Below are positions 51,818 through 61,857 of a stretch of 64,000 nt of DNA, one piece after another (the first letter of the stretch is position 1; every line of letters begins with the position of its first letter). The translations under genes were made by a program, and so were the position numbers. The notes beneath the pieces were generated by a model. It ran no database searches. It was not told the DNA's origin and saw only the letters and a program-made list of their open reading frames with translations. Location of the stretch: contig JAUIIL010000003.1 in NCBI GenBank assembly GCA_030431635.1, positions 372,001 to 436,000 of the forward strand. The letters are read 5' to 3'. Source of the DNA: Bacteriovoracia bacterium (GTDB taxonomy: Bacteria; Bdellovibrionota; Bacteriovoracia; Bacteriovoracales; Bacteriovoracaceae).

Positions 51818-54800
51818 ATGAGCATAGCACATACACACCCAGATAGTTTTTGTCATCTACACTTGCACACCCAGTATTCTTTATTGGATGGTGCAATTAG
51901 GTTAGATGACCTTTTTAAAAGATGCCAAGAACTTGGTATGCCGGCAGTGGCGAGTACTGATCATGGGAACATGTTTGGGGCCATTGATTTTTATACCAAG
52001 GCCAAAAAATATGGGATTAAACCTCTCATCGGCTCAGAGATTTATTTCACACCTGGTTCACGATTTGATAGGCGATCGGCTTCAAAATCTAAAGTCTTAG
52101 ACTCTCAAGATGAAATGGAGTCTCGTCACCAAATTCATCACCTCGTTTTAATTTGTAAAAATATGACTGGCTATAAAAACCTTTGCAAGCTTTTATCTAA
52201 GGCTTACTTAGAAGGCTTTTATTATAAACCCAGAGCGGACCTGGACTTATTAAAAGAGCACAGTGAAGGTCTCGTGGCCACCACTGCTTGTTTAAAAGGT
52301 GAGGTGGCCTATAACTTTTTCTCTGGTCAAGACGATAGAGCAGGACAGGCGATCGAAAAATTAAAAGAAATTTTTCAAGATGATCTGTATTTAGAAGTTC
52401 AGGAAAATGGTTTAAGTGAGCAGGTTGAAGTTAATAAGAAAATCATTGCTTACGCGAAAGAAAATAACATTCCTCTTGTCGCCACTAATGATTCACACTA
52501 TTTAACAAGAGAGGACGCTGCGGCCCAAGAAGTTCTTCTTTGTGTTCAAACGGGGAAAACTTTTTTAGATGAAAAAAGAATGAAACTCACGACAAATGAG
52601 TTTTACGTTAAATCCCCTCAAGAGATGAGAGAAGCTTTTTCTTATTTACCTGAGGCCTGTGATAATACTCTTAAAATTGCGGATAAATGTAACCTAGAGT
52701 TTAACTGGACTGATGAAAAGGGCAATCCTATTTATCACTTACCTGACTTTCCGATTGATACCGGTGAGAGTACTGAAGAATATTTTAGACGAATGGCCAG
52801 AGAAGGGCTTCAGAAAAGATTTCAAGGACCTCACTTTCGAAACATTGTGACTGAAACAAACTGGGAGAGTGAACTTAAACCTCAATATTTAGAAAGACTA
52901 GAAACTGAAGTTGATATGATTAACAAGATGGGCTTTCCTGGCTACTTCTTAATCGTTTCTGACTTTATTCGCTACTCAAAAGAAAACAATATTCCAGTTG
53001 GACCAGGGCGAGGTTCAGGTGCTGGCTCTATTGTTGCTTATGCTCTAGATATTACAAACATTAACCCTATCCCTTACAACCTTCTTTTTGAAAGGTTTAT
53101 TAACCCAGAAAGAATTTCGATGCCTGACTTTGATGTGGACTTTTGCCAGGATAGAAGAGGGGAAGTCATTGATTATGTAACCCAAAAGTATGGAAAAGAG
53201 AGAGTTGGGCAAATTATTACCTTTGGTAAGCTTCAGGCCAAAGCTGTTATTAGAGATGTTTGTCGTGTTTTTGGCCTTCCTTATTCAGAAGCGGACTTTT
53301 TGGCCAAGCTCATTCCTGATGAATTAGGGATTACTTTATCTCGTGCGATCGAGATGGAGCCCAAAATTTCAGAGATGATGGATAACGATCCTAAAATTAA
53401 AAGAATTATTGATATTTCTCTGAGGCTGGAAGGGCTTTTAAGACATGCTTCTATTCACGCCGCCGGTGTTATTATTACCAATGAACCGCTGGTTAACTAT
53501 TGTCCTCTCTATAAAGGACGTGAAGGTGAGCAAGTTGTTCAATTTGATAAAGATTTTAGTGAGCAAATAGGTCTTGTTAAATTTGACTTTCTTGGACTTA
53601 AAACTCTAACTGTTATTCAAAACGCGGTTAATTTTGTCAGACGTGATCACGATTCTCAATTTGATATTGAATCCATTAATATGGAAGATAAAGAGGTTTT
53701 TGATTATATTTCTTCTGGTCGCACAACAGGTGTTTTTCAACTTGAATCTGCTGGAATGAAAGATCTTTGTAAAAGAATTTCACCTGATACGATTGATGAT
53801 ATCACTGCTATTAACGCTCTCTATAGACCAGGTCCACTGGGCTCAGGAATGGTGGATGACTTCATTGAAATTAAACATGGAAGAAAAGAAACCGTTTATC
53901 CTTTTCCTGAATTAGAGTCTGTCTTAAAGGATACTTACGGGATTGTTGTTTACCAAGAGCAGGTTATGAATATTGCTCGAGTGATTGCTAATTACTCACT
54001 AGGGCAAGCAGATATGCTCCGAAGAGCGATGGGAAAAAAGAAAGTTTCTGAGATGGAAAAGCACAAGGAAATTTTCTTAAACGGGGCCAAGGAAAATAAC
54101 TTTGATCTGAAAAAAGCTGAAGATCTTTATGATTTGATGGCCAAGTTTGCTGAGTATGGTTTTAATAAATCTCATGCTGTGGCCTATGCTGTGATTGCTT
54201 ACCAAACAGCTTTTCTCAAGCGCTACTATACTCCTGAGTTTTTTGCAGCACTCTTGGGGACTGAACTTAATAACACTGACAAAGTCACTTCCTATATTAA
54301 TGATGCTAAAGAGCATGGAATTGAAATTCTTCCTCCTGATGTGAATGAATCTTTATGGCTCTTTAATGTTATTGAAGGAAACATTCGTTTTGGGATGGGC
54401 GCAGTTAAAAACGTAGGGAAATCAGCCGTTGAAACTCTTATTAGAGAGAGAGAAGAAAATGGCCCTTTTACAGGCTTTATTGATTTCTGTGAAAGAGTCT
54501 CTCTTAAAGCCGTCAATAAAAGAGTTCTTGAGTCTTTGATTAAAGTAGGGGCTTTTGATAATTGCGAAAAACTCAATCGTAAGACACTCCTTGAAAACTT
54601 AGAAACGATTGTAGCCTATGCACAAAAGAAGCAAGAGGAACGCGAAGCTGGGCAGTCTAATCTTTTTGATCTTGGAAGTTTTGAGAATGAGATCAGTAAA
54701 GAAGAGATGTTAACACTCAATGAAGTGCCTGACTTTGAAGAAAAAGAAAAACTTCAGTATGAAAAGTCTTTAATGGGTATTTATGTCTCAGGTCACCCTC

Positions 54801-55411
54801 TAGATAGATTTTCTGATATTATGAAACAACTCTCTTCTATGGATATTTCTCGAGTCCATCAGCTTGATGGGAAAGGCAAGAGAGATGTGATGCTCGCGGG
54901 GCAATTTAGTAGTACAAAAGTTTTTATCTCTAAAAAAGGAGATAAGATGGCCTTTGCAACACTAGAGGACTTGGAAGGCAAAATAGAATGTATTATTTTT
55001 CCAAGAACTTTTGGAGAATATGAGCATTTACTTAGTAGTGATGATCCAATGATTATCTCTGGAACTGTTAATTTAGATGAAGAGCCGAGGAAGTTTTTCC
55101 CTACTAAGATTCAGCTTTTAAAAGAGCAAGCAGAAGAGAGAGTTTCTGGAGTGAGAATTCAAGTTCAAGAGAGTACTATTAATTCCTACTCTTTTAATAA
55201 GTTAAAACAAGTTCTTTTAAGCTATAGAGGAACTGTCCCAACTCATATTATCTATGAAAATGAGACCGGGAGAGTAAGATTTCCATTAGGTGAGGACTTT
55301 CTTGTGAATCCCACCCCTCAAATGGCGGCCAGGATCAATGAGATATTTCAGTCCAATTCAGTCAGTTTTATTGTCGATGGGAAACTTGAACAGGTATCTG
55401 AAAGAATCTAA
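51818..55411 (+). CDS. dnaE: DNA polymerase III alpha subunit
   Basis: Replicative polymerase catalytic subunit. PHP domain at the N-terminus (FCHLHLHTQYSLLDG) is followed by palm motifs including VGPGRGSGAGSIVAYAL and PDFDVDFCQDRRGEV (catalytic Asp pair, about 432), the thumb and fingers, the HhH region (YTPEFFAALLGTELNN to GAFDNC), and the C-terminal OB-fold and tau-binding region. Length 1197 is normal for DnaE1. The ATG at 51818 is fixed by the PHP motif being close to the start. Its promoter seems to leave almost no leader. Confidence 0.97.
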   Translation: MSIAHTHPDSFCHLHLHTQYSLLDGAIRLDDLFKRCQELGMPAVASTDHGNMFGAIDFYTKAKKYGIKPLIGSEIYFTPGSRFDRRSASKSKVLDSQDEMESRHQIHHLVLICKNMTGYKNLCKLLSKAYLEGFYYKPRADLDLLKEHSEGLVATTACLKGEVAYNFFSGQDDRAGQAIEKLKEIFQDDLYLEVQENGLSEQVEVNKKIIAYAKENNIPLVATNDSHYLTREDAAAQEVLLCVQTGKTFLDEKRMKLTTNEFYVKSPQEMREAFSYLPEACDNTLKIADKCNLEFNWTDEKGNPIYHLPDFPIDTGESTEEYFRRMAREGLQKRFQGPHFRNIVTETNWESELKPQYLERLETEVDMINKMGFPGYFLIVSDFIRYSKENNIPVGPGRGSGAGSIVAYALDITNINPIPYNLLFERFINPERISMPDFDVDFCQDRRGEVIDYVTQKYGKERVGQIITFGKLQAKAVIRDVCRVFGLPYSEADFLAKLIPDELGITLSRAIEMEPKISEMMDNDPKIKRIIDISLRLEGLLRHASIHAAGVIITNEPLVNYCPLYKGREGEQVVQFDKDFSEQIGLVKFDFLGLKTLTVIQNAVNFVRRDHDSQFDIESINMEDKEVFDYISSGRTTGVFQLESAGMKDLCKRISPDTIDDITAINALYRPGPLGSGMVDDFIEIKHGRKETVYPFPELESVLKDTYGIVVYQEQVMNIARVIANYSLGQADMLRRAMGKKKVSEMEKHKEIFLNGAKENNFDLKKAEDLYDLMAKFAEYGFNKSHAVAYAVIAYQTAFLKRYYTPEFFAALLGTELNNTDKVTSYINDAKEHGIEILPPDVNESLWLFNVIEGNIRFGMGAVKNVGKSAVETLIREREENGPFTGFIDFCERVSLKAVNKRVLESLIKVGAFDNCEKLNRKTLLENLETIVAYAQKKQEEREAGQSNLFDLGSFENEISKEEMLTLNEVPDFEEKEKLQYEKSLMGIYVSGHPLDRFSDIMKQLSSMDISRVHQLDGKGKRDVMLAGQFSSTKVFISKKGDKMAFATLEDLEGKIECIIFPRTFGEYEHLLSSDDPMIISGTVNLDEEPRKFFPTKIQLLKEQAEERVSGVRIQVQESTINSYSFNKLKQVLLSYRGTVPTHIIYENETGRVRFPLGEDFLVNPTPQMAARINEIFQSNSVSFIVDGKLEQVSERI

Positions 55412-55454
55412 TCGTGTTAAAATAAAAAGAGAAATTATTTTAAAGGTGAGCGCA

Positions 55455-56855
55455 ATGTTCAAGCTTCTTTTTATCGTTATTTTGTTAACGCCTTTTGCTT
55501 TTACTAAAGATGATTTAGTGAAAGGAGAAGGTCATTTTTGGGCCGAAGAAGGCGACTCTATTAATTTTGTCAAAAAACAACTTCTTTATCAAAGTTATAA
55601 AAATATTATTTCTAAAGAGTTGAAAGCAATGGGACTTGATCAAAAGGCTTTTTGGGATAAATACGAAGAACGTTTTAAAGAAGAAAAATTAGAGCTTATA
55701 AAAACAAGCCTAGATAAAAAATTTGGACTTTATATAGAGCCGAACGCCAAAAAGACAGAACTTGAACAAAAGCAGCTTTCTAAGAAAGAAAGGAAAAAAT
55801 ATGATGAGCAATTACGAGAGAAAACACTTGTTGCTCAAAGGCAATTTGGAGACTTGGATAGAGTTATTCGATCTTTTTCTATTAATAAACTTTCTCGTTC
55901 TCCCCAAAATCCAAAATCTCGTTTTATTTCCATCAGTGCAAAGGTTGATAGAGTTTATCTAAGTAAGGTTTATTATAATTTTATGAGCGAGCAGAAACCA
56001 AAAGAAGTGAGTCGTTTATATATATACACTGACTTTGAACTCATTAATACTAGTTGGGCAGACCTTGGGGTCAGTATTAAAAGTGATTTTACAGGGGCTT
56101 TAGATGAGTCATGGCAAAAATGGTTTATCAATAATAAAGTTAGTCATTTAAATGAAGTTGAAATATTAGGAACAGATGGGAAGAAAGAGTTTGCTCTTCA
56201 CTTTAATAGTCCCTATGAAGAAACCATTAAAAACTTAAGTGGAATTTTTAAAGATTCACTTGTTTTGAGATTAAACTTAAAAATAGAAAAAGTAGCCCAT
56301 CACGATATTTTCAGAGAGTATGAGTTTGTTTTCTCTGGTGATATAGTCTTGTTTGATCTTTTGATGAATCAAGCAATATATAAAGAGCAATTAGAAAAAC
56401 AAAGTAAAACCTACCGAAATATTAATTACGACCAATTAAAAAATGCCCTGGCCAATTATGTTTACCGTATACCTCTAGGGAAATTCACTGAAATGAAGTC
56501 GAGTTTCTCTGAAGCATCAAAGGTTGATAGTGCCAAAATAGTTACAGTTGAGAGTTTTAAAAACATTGATGAAATTTTTGATTTCATCTCCCTTCTTAAA
56601 AATAAAGGGATTAGAATTAAGGTGAATCCTGTTCTTCATTCGTTTAACTCTTCCAAAGCTGAAATTCTTCTTTTTTACCAAGGGGGAGCGGAGACTCTTG
56701 AAAGTTTTATTAATTCTCTCGAAGGATATTCAAAAAGACAAAAGTTTGGATTTGAATTTTATCCTGAGCAAAACTACCGAATTAAATTAATTCATTCAGC
56801 GCAAGAAAGAAAGAAACAAGTGACTCGATTAGATAGTGAGAGAAAAAGCATATGA
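55455..56855 (+). CDS. Secreted protein resembling the N-terminal part of FlgT
   Basis: Signal peptide (about 1-16, from ATG 55455 with AAAGGTG at 55442-55448) followed by VKGEGHFWAEEGDSINFVKK, then a long helical and beta region. The opening GEG and a string of helices resemble the N-terminal domain of the flagellar H-ring protein FlgT, and RFISISAKVDRVYLSKVYYN could be its middle strand. The similarity is weak. The next gene, overlapping by four bases (ATGA), ends in a FlgT_C-like domain, which makes a split FlgT plausible. Length 466. Confidence 0.7.
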   Translation: MFKLLFIVILLTPFAFTKDDLVKGEGHFWAEEGDSINFVKKQLLYQSYKNIISKELKAMGLDQKAFWDKYEERFKEEKLELIKTSLDKKFGLYIEPNAKKTELEQKQLSKKERKKYDEQLREKTLVAQRQFGDLDRVIRSFSINKLSRSPQNPKSRFISISAKVDRVYLSKVYYNFMSEQKPKEVSRLYIYTDFELINTSWADLGVSIKSDFTGALDESWQKWFINNKVSHLNEVEILGTDGKKEFALHFNSPYEETIKNLSGIFKDSLVLRLNLKIEKVAHHDIFREYEFVFSGDIVLFDLLMNQAIYKEQLEKQSKTYRNINYDQLKNALANYVYRIPLGKFTEMKSSFSEASKVDSAKIVTVESFKNIDEIFDFISLLKNKGIRIKVNPVLHSFNSSKAEILLFYQGGAETLESFINSLEGYSKRQKFGFEFYPEQNYRIKLIHSAQERKKQVTRLDSERKSI

Positions 56856-57781
56856 GAGGGGTTTATTTTGTTTTAGCATTTTATGTTTTATTTAATTCTT
56901 GTTCTCTACTGAAACAACCAGTAAAGAAGAGAAGTAATTATGGAACAAGACCTAGAACTGAGAATGACGCTCTTTCAAATCCTATTAAGAAGAAACTTGT
57001 TTTGTTACCTTTTTTCAATGAGTCTCCTTACGGGGGCGAGGATTTAGCAGTTGTTGCGACGGAAGAATTTAGAAGAGAACTCTCTCGGGCCAGAGATTTC
57101 GTGGTTGATAATACAAATCTAGAAATGTTTGGAAGCTCAAAACAAGTTTACTCGGGAGGAGGAATTAAACTAAGTCAGCTTGCAAGAAAATCTAGGCTTG
57201 CTGGGATTAATCTCGTTATTTATGGAAGAGTTGTTAAAGCAAAGGTTAGACAGAGAACAGATGAAATTGGATTAGTACGAAAGACAAAATCTTATGCTGT
57301 TTCTGAGGTTGAGTTACGTGTTTATGATGTTCATGCCAATAAAGAAATCTACACTGGAAAACAAAATGGTAACGTAAATGATAGTACCATGAGATTTTTT
57401 ATGAAAGATAATGAAACGAACCTTTCTTACAGGCAAGATATCCTACGTTATTCTGTTAAGGTTGCGATGAGAAGGTTTATCCCAAAAATTGTTGAAATTG
57501 GTAAAAGGCTTGATTGGACGGGGAGAGTTGCTAAAATTCTTGGAAATAAAATCTACTTGAACGCTGGTAGAGAATCAGGGATTAATATTGGGGATATCCT
57601 CAAAGTTATTACTGAAGGGACAGAGATTTATGACCCTGAAACTGGGGCAATGATTGGAATGTCTAAGGGCCATGTGAAAGGAACTTTGGAAGTTATTGAT
57701 TATTTTGGGCCAGATGGGGCCATTGCTCTTCTTCATTCGGGGGGTTCAGTAACTGAAGGGGACTTTGTTCAGCTTTACTAG
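56852..57781 (+). CDS. Lipoprotein with CsgG/TolB-like and FlgT C-terminal-like domains
   Basis: Lipobox FNSC, then a CsgG/TolB-like domain (about 45-175) with KLVLLPFFNESPYGGEDLAV, NLVIYGRVVKAKVRQR and SAEVELRVYDV-like strands, then a C-terminal domain (about 215-309) with WTGRVAKILGNKIYLNAG, INIGDILKVI and EGDFVQLY. That last domain matches FlgT_C of sheathed-flagellum H-ring proteins. It is translated with the preceding gene. It may therefore be an outer-membrane ring component for a flagellum, or for another envelope machine. Confidence 0.78.
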   Translation: MRGVYFVLAFYVLFNSCSLLKQPVKKRSNYGTRPRTENDALSNPIKKKLVLLPFFNESPYGGEDLAVVATEEFRRELSRARDFVVDNTNLEMFGSSKQVYSGGGIKLSQLARKSRLAGINLVIYGRVVKAKVRQRTDEIGLVRKTKSYAVSEVELRVYDVHANKEIYTGKQNGNVNDSTMRFFMKDNETNLSYRQDILRYSVKVAMRRFIPKIVEIGKRLDWTGRVAKILGNKIYLNAGRESGINIGDILKVITEGTEIYDPETGAMIGMSKGHVKGTLEVIDYFGPDGAIALLHSGGSVTEGDFVQLY

Positions 57782-57877
57782 TTGCGTTATTGAAACTTAA
57801 AAATTTTTCAACCTTTTTTTCTTTTATTGATTTTGAAAATTCAGTGCGTTAATGAGTGAGTTAAACCTGGAGTTTCT

Positions 57878-59254
57878 ATGTTCAAGATTTTTGTCTTATT
57901 TTTAGCAAGTTCACTTTTCGCATCAAATTTTTTCCAAAATATGCAATACAAAGGTTCCTGTCGTTTAAAATTTGATACACCTCAAACAAAAATTGAAAAA
58001 TTCATGGAAAAAAACAGTGATTTCTATGAAAAATACTATGACGTTATTTTGCAAGTAGGCTCTGATATTTCTCAAGGAGATAACGTTCTTATTTCAGCTG
58101 ATATTGGAAACCTACCTCTTGTGCAAGCTTTGGCCGATAGGGCCTATGAACTTGGTGCTAAAAAAGTTCAATTTAATGCTTATAGTGGAGGAGTCCCTCT
58201 ACCTATATTAAAAAATCCAGAAAGAGCAGAAGAGATGACGAGAGAGCTAAAAAAACAGCTTGGAGATTATATTAAACAAGATTGGGCATTGGTTTATTTT
58301 AGAAATAGTCCCTATGGAAATCGCTACCCTAAAAACATTGAGTCTCAAAGATTAGCAGAAATTAGAAATCTTATCGTCGATGCTAATTCAGAGCTTCTTA
58401 ACAGAAGAAGAGCTGCCTATACGAGATGGACTTTGTTTGAAGTTCCTAGTGCTAAAAGAGGAGCGATGATATTTGATCTCCCAACAAACGAAACAGCCAT
58501 GCAAAAGCATCTTGATACAATTAAGCCTATTCTGAGGTTAGATGCAGTAGACCCTGTAAAGGCTTGGGTTACACACTTGAAAGGTCTTGAAAAAAGAGCT
58601 CAAGTACTCATGGAACTTGATATAGAAAAAATACACGTACAAGGGGGAAAGTCAGACTTTACTGTGGAGCTTCCTCGAAATGCGATTTGGAGAGGTGGGC
58701 GTAAAGAGACTCCTCTTGCTAAAAACTTTTTGGCCAATATTCCTCACGAAGAAAATTTTACGACACCCAATTGGAGAAAGACAAACGGACTTGTTCATAT
58801 TGTGAAACCAGTACCTGTGAAAGGAAAATATGTAGAAGGTGCTTGGTTTAAATTTGAAAATGGAAAAATTATTGATTATGGAGCAGATAAATATGTTGAG
58901 GCCTTAGACCAACTATTTAAAGAAGATCCTCGTTCTTTATTTGCTGGAGAGATCGCTTTTGTAGATAAGAACTCGATTATTAATAAAACAGATCTTATTT
59001 TTAAGAATATTCTTTATGATGAGAATGCTTCATCTCATATGGCCTTAGGAAATGGATACTCAAACTGTATTCTTGGAGGAGGAGAAATGTCTCCAAGTCA
59101 ACTTATGGCAGCTGGATGTAATGAAGCAAAAAATCATATTGATTTTATGTTTGGGACTCAGGATTTAAACGTCTGGGTTTACTCACGAGAGACAGGTAAA
59201 AAGACTCAAATTATGAGAGAAGGAAGTTTTACTGAAATCTTTGACACTCTATAA
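57878..59254 (+). CDS. Secreted M29-family aminopeptidase
   Basis: Peptidase family M29 (AmpS/PepS/AmpT). Metal-binding residues are intact: Glu in NIPHEENFTTP, Glu in AGEIAFVDKN, His in DENASSHMALGNGYSN, and His/Asp in NHIDFMFGTQDLNVW. The usual family members are cytoplasmic, but this one begins with a signal peptide (MFKIFVLFLASSLFAS). It trims N-terminal residues from peptides. It could digest prey or environmental peptides in the periplasm. It converges with queC, overlapping by six bases. Confidence 0.92.
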   Translation: MFKIFVLFLASSLFASNFFQNMQYKGSCRLKFDTPQTKIEKFMEKNSDFYEKYYDVILQVGSDISQGDNVLISADIGNLPLVQALADRAYELGAKKVQFNAYSGGVPLPILKNPERAEEMTRELKKQLGDYIKQDWALVYFRNSPYGNRYPKNIESQRLAEIRNLIVDANSELLNRRRAAYTRWTLFEVPSAKRGAMIFDLPTNETAMQKHLDTIKPILRLDAVDPVKAWVTHLKGLEKRAQVLMELDIEKIHVQGGKSDFTVELPRNAIWRGGRKETPLAKNFLANIPHEENFTTPNWRKTNGLVHIVKPVPVKGKYVEGAWFKFENGKIIDYGADKYVEALDQLFKEDPRSLFAGEIAFVDKNSIINKTDLIFKNILYDENASSHMALGNGYSNCILGGGEMSPSQLMAAGCNEAKNHIDFMFGTQDLNVWVYSRETGKKTQIMREGSFTEIFDTL

Positions 59255-59953
59255 GTAATTCGGTCTTTGAGCATACTCAATAGGATCTTCAACTCCAGCT
59301 TTTTGAAAACCTCTTAATCTCAAAGCGCAAGAGTCGCATACTCCACAGGCCTTATCTCCTTGAGAGTAGCATGACCAAGACAAATGAATCGGAGCCTGAA
59401 GTTCTTGTGCCCTTCTAATGACTTCTTCTTTTTTCATCTTAATAATAGGTGTGAGAACTTCGATATCCCCATCTTTGGTTCCTTCTTTAATAAGAAGATT
59501 GTAAGCTTTGTAATAAGATTCTCTACAGTCAGGATAGCCCGAAGAATCCTCTTCTACAGCGCCTATAAAGATTTTCTTGGCACCAATAACTTCTGCCCAA
59601 CTAACAGCAAGGGCCACGATATGAGTATTTCTAAAAGGGACATAACTTGATGGGATTTCATCACTATCACCCTTAAACTCTGTGACTTCCATAGAGGTAT
59701 CAGTAAGAGAGCTTCCTCCAACTTCTTTAAGAAAATTCATGTCGATAATTTTTCTTCTCTCTAAAGGAACTTGGTAATACTCAGCAATTTGGTTAAAGCA
59801 TTCTAGCTCTTTTGCTTCTGTTTTTTGACCATAATTTAAATGAAGGAAAGCGAGGTTTTCAAAGTGCTCATTAGCTATAGCAGCAGTTGTGAGAGAGTCC
59901 ATCCCTCCACTAACAAGACAAATAACTAGTGTGTCTGATTTTGAAATTCCCAT
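59249..59953 (-). CDS. queC: 7-cyano-7-deazaguanine synthase
   Basis: Makes preQ0 from carboxydeazaguanine in queuosine synthesis. The PP-loop SGGMDSLTTAA is at the N-terminus and the zinc site with four Cys is in SWSCYSQGDKACGVCDSC near the C-terminus. Length 234 is typical. It is 7 bases downstream of the phosphohexomutase gene on the same strand. No other que gene is near. Confidence 0.96.
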   Translation of the reverse strand: MGISKSDTLVICLVSGGMDSLTTAAIANEHFENLAFLHLNYGQKTEAKELECFNQIAEYYQVPLERRKIIDMNFLKEVGGSSLTDTSMEVTEFKGDSDEIPSSYVPFRNTHIVALAVSWAEVIGAKKIFIGAVEEDSSGYPDCRESYYKAYNLLIKEGTKDGDIEVLTPIIKMKKEEVIRRAQELQAPIHLSWSCYSQGDKACGVCDSCALRLRGFQKAGVEDPIEYAQRPNYL

Positions 59954-59960
59954 TGTTCAC

Positions 59961-61715
59961 CTACGCCTTTTCACAAAACTTTTCTAATTCGTTCTGAAGT
60001 TCTTGGTTGAGCTTTTGTGCTTTTTCTTTTCTTGCTTCAAGATCTCCTTCTGTGAATTTTAACATAAAATAAAATTTTATTTTAGGCTCAGTCCCTGAAG
60101 GTCTTGCATAAAACTTTATTCCATTATCAAATTCAAGACAAAGAAGATTACTTTTCTCAAACTCAAAAGTAGACTCTTGGTTCTGAGCAATGTCATAGGT
60201 TATTAAATTCTGGTAATCGCTTATTTTGATAAGTCTTTGTTCACAAACAGAAGTCATCTCTCGTTTTCTTAACTTATCCATAATACGCAAGATTTTATCA
60301 ATTCCTGCCCGTCCTTCAAAATTGAGACTTAGAACGTTGTCATAGAAAAGGCCAAACTTTTCATAGATCTCATCAAGAACCTGTATAAGGTTTTTATCTT
60401 GGTTGAGAAAAAATAAGGTGAGTTCGCACATTTGAATAACAGCACACACTCCATCTTTATCTCTCACATCGCTATGCCCCATGAAGCCGTAGGACTCTTC
60501 GCTTGCAAAAATAAAGTCAAAGTCTAAACCCTTGTCTTCTTTATTCTTTAAATTATTGGCCATCCATTTAAAGCCAGTTAATGTGTTTTCAACTTGAATG
60601 TTATAATGTTTGGCCATCTCATCTTGGATTTCTGAAGTCACAATACTCTTTAAAATAAGAGAATTTTTCTTAAGAAGATTTTTTTTCTGTCTCAACTCAA
60701 GCTGGTAGTAAAGAAATAAAGCCGCGATTTGGTTCCCTGTAAGATAAGTAATTTCTGAGTTAACATTAACTGCTACTCCTAGTCTGTCCGTATCAGGATC
60801 GGTTCCAAGAGCAAGATGAGCATTTGTTTTAAGCATCTCTTCAACAGCAAGTTTAAGAGCTTCTGGATACTCGGGATTAGGACTTTTAACAGTAGGGAAA
60901 TTTCCGTCGGGCTCAGCTTGACTCTGAAGAAGAGAGAATTGAGTTAGTCCAATTTCTTGAGCAAGTTCCAAACAAGGTTTTTTCCCTGTTCCATGTATTG
61001 GAGTATAAATAACTCTCAACAGGCTTCCTTTCTCTTTAAGAAGCTCTGGGATTAAAATTCTATCTTTGATGGCTTGATAATAACTTTGAACGACTTCTTG
61101 GGAGTTATATTTAACAAGTCCTTTCTCGAGAGCATCATCAAATGGCATTGCTTTGATTTGTTCCCAATTATTTAGGTTTTGATAAACGTTAATAATATCT
61201 TTATCGTAAGGAGGGGTGATCTGAGCTCCATCTGACCAAAAAGCTTTAAAACCATTGTATTCAATGGGATTATGGCTCGCTGTAATCATGACACCTGCAC
61301 TTGCTTGGTGGTAGCGAACAGCAAAAGAGAGCATAGGAACGGGTGTAAGCTCGCGATAGATATAGGTTTGAATTTCATTTGCAGCAAAGACTCGACAAAC
61401 TTCGTGAGCAAAAAATTGGGAATTATTTCTTGAGTCATAAGAGACACAAACTTTTTTGTCTAGTTTATACTTAAGAATAGTTTCTGCCATGGCCTGAGTT
61501 GCCTTTCTAATAGTATATTTATTGATCCTATTATCTCCCATTCCCATAATACTGCGCAGACCTGCAGTACCAAATTCAAGGTCTTTATAAAATCTCTCAG
61601 TAAGTTCATTTTCGTTGTTCTGCTCTAGAAGAGATTTGATTTCTTCTCTATCTGCTTCATCAAAATAAGAAGTTTCAATCCAACGATGGGCCTTGTTCAT
61701 AATATCTTGGTTCAT
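59961..61715 (-). CDS. Phosphoglucomutase/phosphomannomutase family protein
   Basis: Alpha-D-phosphohexomutase that interconverts hexose 1- and 6-phosphates. The phosphoserine loop is TASHNPIEYNG, the metal-binding loop GTDPDTDRLGV, and the sugar-binding loop ASEESYGFMG, with the phosphate-binding RPSGTEPKIKFY near the end. Length 584 places it in the larger PGM2/PgcA-like type. ATG 61715 is favoured over 61736 because AGAGGA precedes it. Divergent from the ferredoxin gene. Confidence 0.93.
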   Translation of the reverse strand: MNQDIMNKAHRWIETSYFDEADREEIKSLLEQNNENELTERFYKDLEFGTAGLRSIMGMGDNRINKYTIRKATQAMAETILKYKLDKKVCVSYDSRNNSQFFAHEVCRVFAANEIQTYIYRELTPVPMLSFAVRYHQASAGVMITASHNPIEYNGFKAFWSDGAQITPPYDKDIINVYQNLNNWEQIKAMPFDDALEKGLVKYNSQEVVQSYYQAIKDRILIPELLKEKGSLLRVIYTPIHGTGKKPCLELAQEIGLTQFSLLQSQAEPDGNFPTVKSPNPEYPEALKLAVEEMLKTNAHLALGTDPDTDRLGVAVNVNSEITYLTGNQIAALFLYYQLELRQKKNLLKKNSLILKSIVTSEIQDEMAKHYNIQVENTLTGFKWMANNLKNKEDKGLDFDFIFASEESYGFMGHSDVRDKDGVCAVIQMCELTLFFLNQDKNLIQVLDEIYEKFGLFYDNVLSLNFEGRAGIDKILRIMDKLRKREMTSVCEQRLIKISDYQNLITYDIAQNQESTFEFEKSNLLCLEFDNGIKFYARPSGTEPKIKFYFMLKFTEGDLEARKEKAQKLNQELQNELEKFCEKA

Positions 61716-61857
61716 AAGTCCTCTTTTTCGGTGCATAACGAAAAATACACTTTTTATACTGTTTTTTCCTCATTTTTCCAAATAGGTTTCATATTGCGGG
61801 TTGCCTAAAATTCAAGTATAAAGAAAATTCTTAAAATCGTTTATGTGAGGCAGGGCC

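Noticed and set aside
55338-55454. Upstream extension of the FlgT-like gene start to 55338
   Set aside because: The extension lies within the dnaE 3' end, puts a basic stretch before the signal peptide, and lacks a ribosome site; AAAGGTG precedes ATG 55455.
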